Shown here: in pieces, positions 59,401-64,000 of the stretch
Layout: every line of letters begins with the position of its first letter
How positions within the stretch are numbered: the first letter of the stretch is position 1
Assembly: GCF_901709675.1 (NCBI RefSeq)
Contig: NC_051102.1
Coordinates: 10,239,412-10,303,411 of the forward strand
DNA from: Syngnathus acus
Lineage: Eukaryota; Chordata; Actinopteri; Syngnathiformes; Syngnathidae
Direction: 5' to 3'
Length of the DNA stretch: 64,000 nucleotides
Translations under genes and position numbers: made by a program
Notes under the pieces: generated by a model
What the model was told of the DNA's origin: nothing
The model's database searches: none
Seen by the model: the letters and a program-made list of their open reading frames with translations, nothing else

Positions 59401-60734
59401 TTCTTTTTGAAACGTTCCGTGATGACGAATAAGTCGATTGGAAACAAAAATGTCGCTTAAGTGAAATGCTTGTCATGTGAAAAGAGATGGACGTCCCATT
59501 TTTATACCATTCCTAAAAACAAAATGTTTTAAAAGGCGATACATATTTATATAGATAAAAAACAATCTGTCTTAAATTGGCAGCAAAACAAAAACATTAA
59601 GACAAAAAGAAAAAAAGAAACATTGGCACAGATGTTAAACATAGTTGGCGAATGACTTGAAATGCACTTGAAACGTTTACAATGACAAAAGACAGGTTAA
59701 TAAAGCTGAAGAGGAAATGCTGCGTAAAAGATGATATCCGTTAATGTCAAGTCAAAACACTTTGAGTGACAGCTCGCTAACCCGAAACTTGAGAGACCTT
59801 GAAAACCCCAAATTTTGGAGAGTTTACAGTACTGCATACGTCCATGTTATACCATAGCAACACCTCACGTATTTGTACGTTTTGAATCTTGAACCGTTAA
59901 AAATATAACCTGTGATGGGAGACGCAACGGCGGAAGTGATTGAAAATGGAAACGCAGGGAGGATCTGGGCCAAAATAGAAAGACAAGGGCAGTAACTGGG
60001 GTTAAAAAAATGGGGCAAAAGTGGAACGAAATTCCAGACACCAGTAAGGAAGTTGGGCAAAATAAAGGCTAGACAGGAAAAAAAAAAAAAAAATCAATGT
60101 AGGGTAAAGAGGGCATAAGTGGGAAAACGATGGGGCAAGGCAGTAAATTTGGAAAATGAACGGCAGTAAATTGGCGCGGAAGGTAGAGACAAGAACATGG
60201 GTGGGGGTCAGTGAACAAAATTTTGATGGGCTCCGATGGGAGCAATATGATCAGATTACAGCGCCTTGTCAGACTGCGACGTATATTTTTATCCTAAGTC
60301 ACTTAAAGGCAACATTTGTCAAATAAAAAAAAAGTGGAGGAAACAACAAAGTGGTGTGGATGTGTGTGTACAGCGAATGACTCAACAGCAGGGTTGCATA
60401 ATTACCGGAATGTTCAAAGTTGGAAATCTATGGCGAATTTACAAAGTCAAAGGTTGGGTCCTATAAGGACGTTTAAATGTAATCCACCCCTGCGTGAAAG
60501 GTTTGAAAACTTGAGGGAAGATTGTAAATTTGTATTTTGAATGAGACTTTTGGAGGTGGGGTGCATTTAATTTCTGCAGGGGTGCATTTAATTTAAATTT
60601 CTTCTAATTCTTTTGGGTAGGAGTCTAAATTAACATTTAACAGAACTTAAAATGTTTGTTCTTCAAAGAAAGACTTGACTGTTCAATAAATTATATTTTA
60701 TATTGGGTCGTTATGATCCAAATAAATCCTCATC
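56447..60734. other. intergenic region, insr upstream to mfsd14 3' end
   Basis: No supported coding gene. Contains an AT microsatellite at 58047-58064 and a possible hAT end near 59363-59395. At about 60000-60180 there is a G-rich stretch with repeated GGGCAAA-like words. A long mfsd14 3' UTR could extend into the right part, since minus-strand AATAAA copies also occur near 58830. Confidence 0.55.
58047..58064 (+). repeat. (AT)n microsatellite
   Basis: Perfect AT dinucleotide run in the insr-mfsd14 intergenic region. Confidence 0.8.
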
Positions 60735-60740
60735 TTTATT
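60735..60740 (-). terminator. candidate mfsd14 poly(A) signal AATAAA
   Basis: Minus-strand AATAAA about 290 bp past the mfsd14 stop codon. It is the nearest canonical hexamer; others lie further left. Confidence 0.35.
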
Positions 60741-61025
60741 TTCATTATTTTAAAATAAAAAAAGACATTTTCCCCCAAAATTCCCAGCTTAACTTCCCAC
60801 GGAAGTTTACCAGAAATGTTGCACCCGTTTGCAAGCCTAGTAAACAGTGAAGACAAAGACAAGGGCTTTCCGAGCGGTCTCTACAGTGGTCTGTTTTCCC
60901 TGGTCAACAATCCCCCCCCCACCACCACGACGACCGGCAGCATGTGACGAGTTAGTACAGATTGAAACCCGAGCGCTACCCACACACTCACACATACACA
61001 CACGAGTTCAAAAAGTAGTCCGAGG

Positions 61026-63918
61026 CTATACGCTGCTGTCGTCCAGCAGAGGTTCTTTCCCCTCGGCTCCGCTGCCCTGTGGGCTGTGCGAGTGGCTTTG
61101 AGCCCCGTTGCTGTGCTTCTTGTAGGCGCCGGGGCGGGCTCCGGGCCCCGTGTGCTCGGGAATGAACAGCGCCACCAGAAGGGAGAGCAGCACCGAGCAG
61201 GCGCCAAATAGGAAGGGAGGGCCCGGGATGATGGAGCTCTGGGAAGGAAGGTATGGAGCGAGAGACCATCAGGGGGGTGACTGATTGCGCGTACACCTCC
61301 AACGCTCGAGGTGACAATGGGGTGTCTAGGAACTTGTTCAACAAGCTGGTACTATTCATACAAATGACGTTTGGTTGACGTGTCTATTATGAGCAGACGA
61401 ACCGAAAATCCTCAAGGACACACAGGAAGGCAGCCATTTTGTAGCTTACTTACATCAGGCATCACCCCCTTGGAATATTTAGAAAATTCAGTCCCAGAGG
61501 CCAGTGTCACTTAGCAACTTGGGTAGGCATAGCCCCCCAAAAAGTCTTAAACGCCTTAAAACACACAGGAAGTTGGCCATTTGGATTAGACGCTTTGTCG
61601 GCTACCGTATTTTTTTGGACTGCACGCCAAACACCCCGTAGCACTCACCTCATCCGTGGGGTTAGCCATATTGGGTTTGCCGCCTTTCTCCGAGGCGTCC
61701 GTGTCGGACAGCTCCACATGGAAAAGGTAGAAGACGAAGCCATAGAGCGCGGGACCCAGGCCGTTGCACAGACCCCGGATGCCGGTGATCATGCCCTGCA
61801 CCACGCCTGCGGGACAAAAAGGGAAGCGGGCAGGGGGTTGGGTCAGCGCTGGCAGCGTCGTGCCAATAATGACCAGCGGACAAAAGGAGAGTTTGCTCAC
61901 CTTGTTGGTCCGGGTCGGCATTCCGGGACACAATGGCGCTGATGGCGGGGAACGTGATGCTGGACATGGCTGCTACGGCGCCAGCGGCCCACATCATCCT
62001 GCAACAAAGGACGATTATACCGTGCCATCAGCTAACGAGACACTTTCATAGGTACTCCCAGCACCATAGCAACTATGCCTAACTCAGAGTTCTTGTTAAC
62101 CGCTGAGCCCATTTGAACTCTGTTGTTCACAAAACCAGCACAAAGTATGAACGTGCATTTACCATGGCCCATGATAGAGAACCTGAAATGGCCTCTGGTA
62201 GAGCAATGCCTGCTCTAGGGGCTAATTAAAGAATTACATTTGCAGATTAGAGAATGCTTCCCCCTGGTGGTGGAAGGTAAAACTACAACAACAATGGCAA
62301 GCTGCAACTAACTGCAGCTTCTCCATTTTGGTTTGGTGGTTTGTCGAGATTATTCAAAAGTAAAATATGTGCCTTGGCTCAATTAAGGTTGTGAAACACT
62401 ACTAGAGACCCGCGAATGGCTTTGAAAACCAGGAAAATATAATGCACCGTTTACTGACCAGGGCTGCGAGCCAAAGCCGTACCAGGCCAGTTGGAGGATC
62501 TGGAAGCCGAGGCCCAGCAAAATTGTATTCTTGTTCCCGATGGAGCGCATCAGGATGCCCAGCACTACCGTCTAGATGTCATACAGGGAAGACATGAGCA
62601 CACCTCTGACTTGACTCAACAGAACCATAATAATAATCAAGACAACGGCATCACCTGAGCTAATATGGAGAGGATCCCCACTACGGCGATGAATGCAGCC
62701 ACTGTCTCAGACGAGAAGCGGATGACCTGAAGGGTGTTTGGACAAAAAAGGTTCGAGGTCTTGGTGTCAAGCGGTTTGTTGACTTCATAAACAACAAATA
62801 ACAAAAGCAGCTCCAACTCTGTCTCTCCGTACATTCAGGCCACAAAGTGAAACCATCTGACACCCTTGAAGAGTTCAACGATGACCACAGTGTGACCTCA
62901 AACAAATATTGCCATTTCAAATGTGGGGTGGAAAAAAATTGCGGTCATCTGATCTGCTGTACTGACGTTGCATTGACAAGCGACACTCAAGAATGACGCC
63001 CCGTGATGATGTCAACTGGGCACCCATTACCTGTCTGAGATAGAGGAAGAAGCTTGAGTACTGGCCCGCCTCGGGGAGGTAGGAAAGGAACACCGTGATG
63101 CAGATGAGCAGCACCGTCGAGTCCTGGCCCACTTTGCGCAGAGACTGCAATGAACATCAACGCACTTATGAGATTAACATCATTTTCATACATGATTAAG
63201 CACACCGAATTATGCAACACAAAATCAACGAAGGGGTCTATTTTTGCCAGAAACTCCGTTTTTCAGGTTATATTTTGAAGTCTAAAAAGCGAAAACCTGG
63301 CATCCTTGAACCACAGTCAACTACCGTTCAAAACCATTCATTGGCCCCAAAATGAGGGCGTTGACAAAAAAGTTCATCGAGCAAAAATGCGCTAAATTCA
63401 AAACCCGTTCATCCAAAATATGAACGGGTTCATGAACTTTCGTTCATTGAATGCGTTCAGGTACAACACTGCCTATGAAATATGGCCTGGAGCTGCACTC
63501 TCCACAGATGCGGGGCGGGATGCATAGCGGTTGAGTTGCGCTTGCACGTCTCAGAACGCCTCGATTATATCCATTTTGAGATTCTCTGCAGCACAAATCG
63601 TGATCATGATATAAATTCCATTAATTAAGCAGCCCTAATGTACGCCCATTTGTTTTGTGTATTCAAAAATTCCAGGCATAGCCAGTTGGGGTGACTCACC
63701 GCAAAGGGATCGGCCTGCTCCCAAGAAATGGGCGCGCCCCACGATGCCGGCCTCATCTTCTCGGGAAGTGACTCGGGCACGGCCACCAAGATGAAGCAGA
63801 TGTCCAGAAGCGCAACGGCCGTGGCCAGGATCACCACCAGGGTGTCGCCGTAGGCCACTGACAGGTAAGCGCCGATGGCCGGGCTGGTGACCAGGCTGGC
63901 CGCAAACGTGGCTGACAC
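61026..63918 (-). CDS. mfsd14: MFSD14 (hiat1-like) major-facilitator transporter, C-terminal seven exons; partial
   Basis: Multi-pass transporter of the hippocampus-abundant-transcript family, whose substrate is not established. Exons: 63700-63918, 63031-63144, 62655-62726, 62459-62571, 61901-61998, 61649-61806, 61026-61238. They sum to 987 nt, encoding 328 residues plus part of an estimated 490; upstream exons lie past the right edge. Conserved blocks are SATFAASLVTSPAIGAYL, PESLPEKMRPASWGAPISWE, LPEAGQYSSFFLYLRQ, MRSIGNKNTILLGLGFQILQ, MITGIRGLCNGLGPALYGF and SIIPGPPFLFGACSVLL, with a cytosolic tail ending KEPLLDDSSV. The PEHT block and the acidic dileucine-like end fit MFSD14A and MFSD14B alike, so the paralogue is left open. 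The donor after GSQPW (GTCAGT) is non-consensus but in phase. Confidence 0.9.
61404..61583 (+). repeat. direct repeat pair in mfsd14 intron
   Basis: The words CACACAGGAAGGCAGCCATT (about 61419) and CACACAGGAAGTTGGCCATT (about 61563) recur about 144 bp apart. Each is preceded by an AAAANTC...AA block. This resembles a dispersed fish minisatellite-like repeat. Confidence 0.45.
63315..63471. mobile_element. hAT-like element end with GTTCAT array
   Basis: Many GTTCAT/ATGAAC words in both orientations (about 63373-63460) lead to GTACAACACTG at 63461-63471. Its complement, CAGTGTTGTAC, looks like a hAT-Ac terminal inverted repeat. The opposite terminus was not found, so this is a truncated copy in an mfsd14 intron. 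Confidence 0.5.
63550..63637 (-). mobile_element. hAT-like element end (TAGGGCTGC terminus)
   Basis: On minus the stretch reads TAGGGCTGCTTAATTAATGG, then CATGATCACGATT and CTCAAAATGG. This is the layout of a widespread vertebrate hAT terminus with a GATCACGATT-type subterminal. The partner end is missing. It lies next to the previous fragment in the same intron. Confidence 0.5.
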
Positions 63919-64000
63919 CTGATGAGGGAAGAGGGTGTGGCAAAAAAAGGGTTTGCTTGATAGAGGGAGTTGTTTGAGAGCTTCCGTCTTGACTGCAGAA

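Overview
The window is from a vertebrate nuclear genome, almost certainly a ray-finned (teleost) fish. The evidence is multi-exon genes with GT-AG introns, proteins that align end to end with human orthologues, small introns (many 65-500 bp), and dispersed repeats of the fish Tc1-like, hAT-like and MITE type. No bacterial, viral or organellar genes were seen. I rebuilt the exons by reading splice sites by eye. For every complete gene the summed coding length is divisible by three, which supports the models independently.

Layout, left to right. (1) prkci, atypical protein kinase C iota, minus strand, 18 coding exons, 150-13532. (2) A noncoding gap, then dapk3 (ZIP kinase), minus, 8 coding exons, 15771-17918. 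(3) sppl2b, a signal-peptide-peptidase-like intramembrane aspartyl protease, plus, 15 coding exons, 19331-23066, divergent from dapk3 across a short promoter region that carries a full CRE. (4) arhgef18 (p114-RhoGEF), minus, 19 coding exons, 24325-29754, tail to tail with sppl2b so that the two poly(A) signals lie 38 bp apart. (5) A 2.4 kb noncoding stretch with a degenerate lysine-rich repeat, then insr (insulin receptor), minus, 21 coding exons, 34601-55366. (6) A GC-rich insr upstream region with a possible small two-exon gene on the opposite strand (56161-56446), then about 4 kb without recognised genes. (7) The last seven coding exons of an mfsd14 (hiat1-like) major-facilitator transporter, minus, 61026-63918, continuing beyond the right edge.

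The genes are separate housekeeping and signalling genes, not an operon-like system. dapk3, sppl2b, arhgef18 and insr all lie on human 19p13, so the middle is a conserved block. prkci and mfsd14 map elsewhere in human, so the block edges look like rearrangement junctions. prkci, dapk3 and arhgef18 share a theme of cell polarity and Rho/actomyosin control, but co-location is no evidence of joint function.

I found no convincing undescribed system. The items most worth checking are the small gene candidate beside insr, the decayed lysine-rich repeat array downstream of insr, a possible intronic poly(A) isoform of sppl2b, and the structural absence of insr exon 11.
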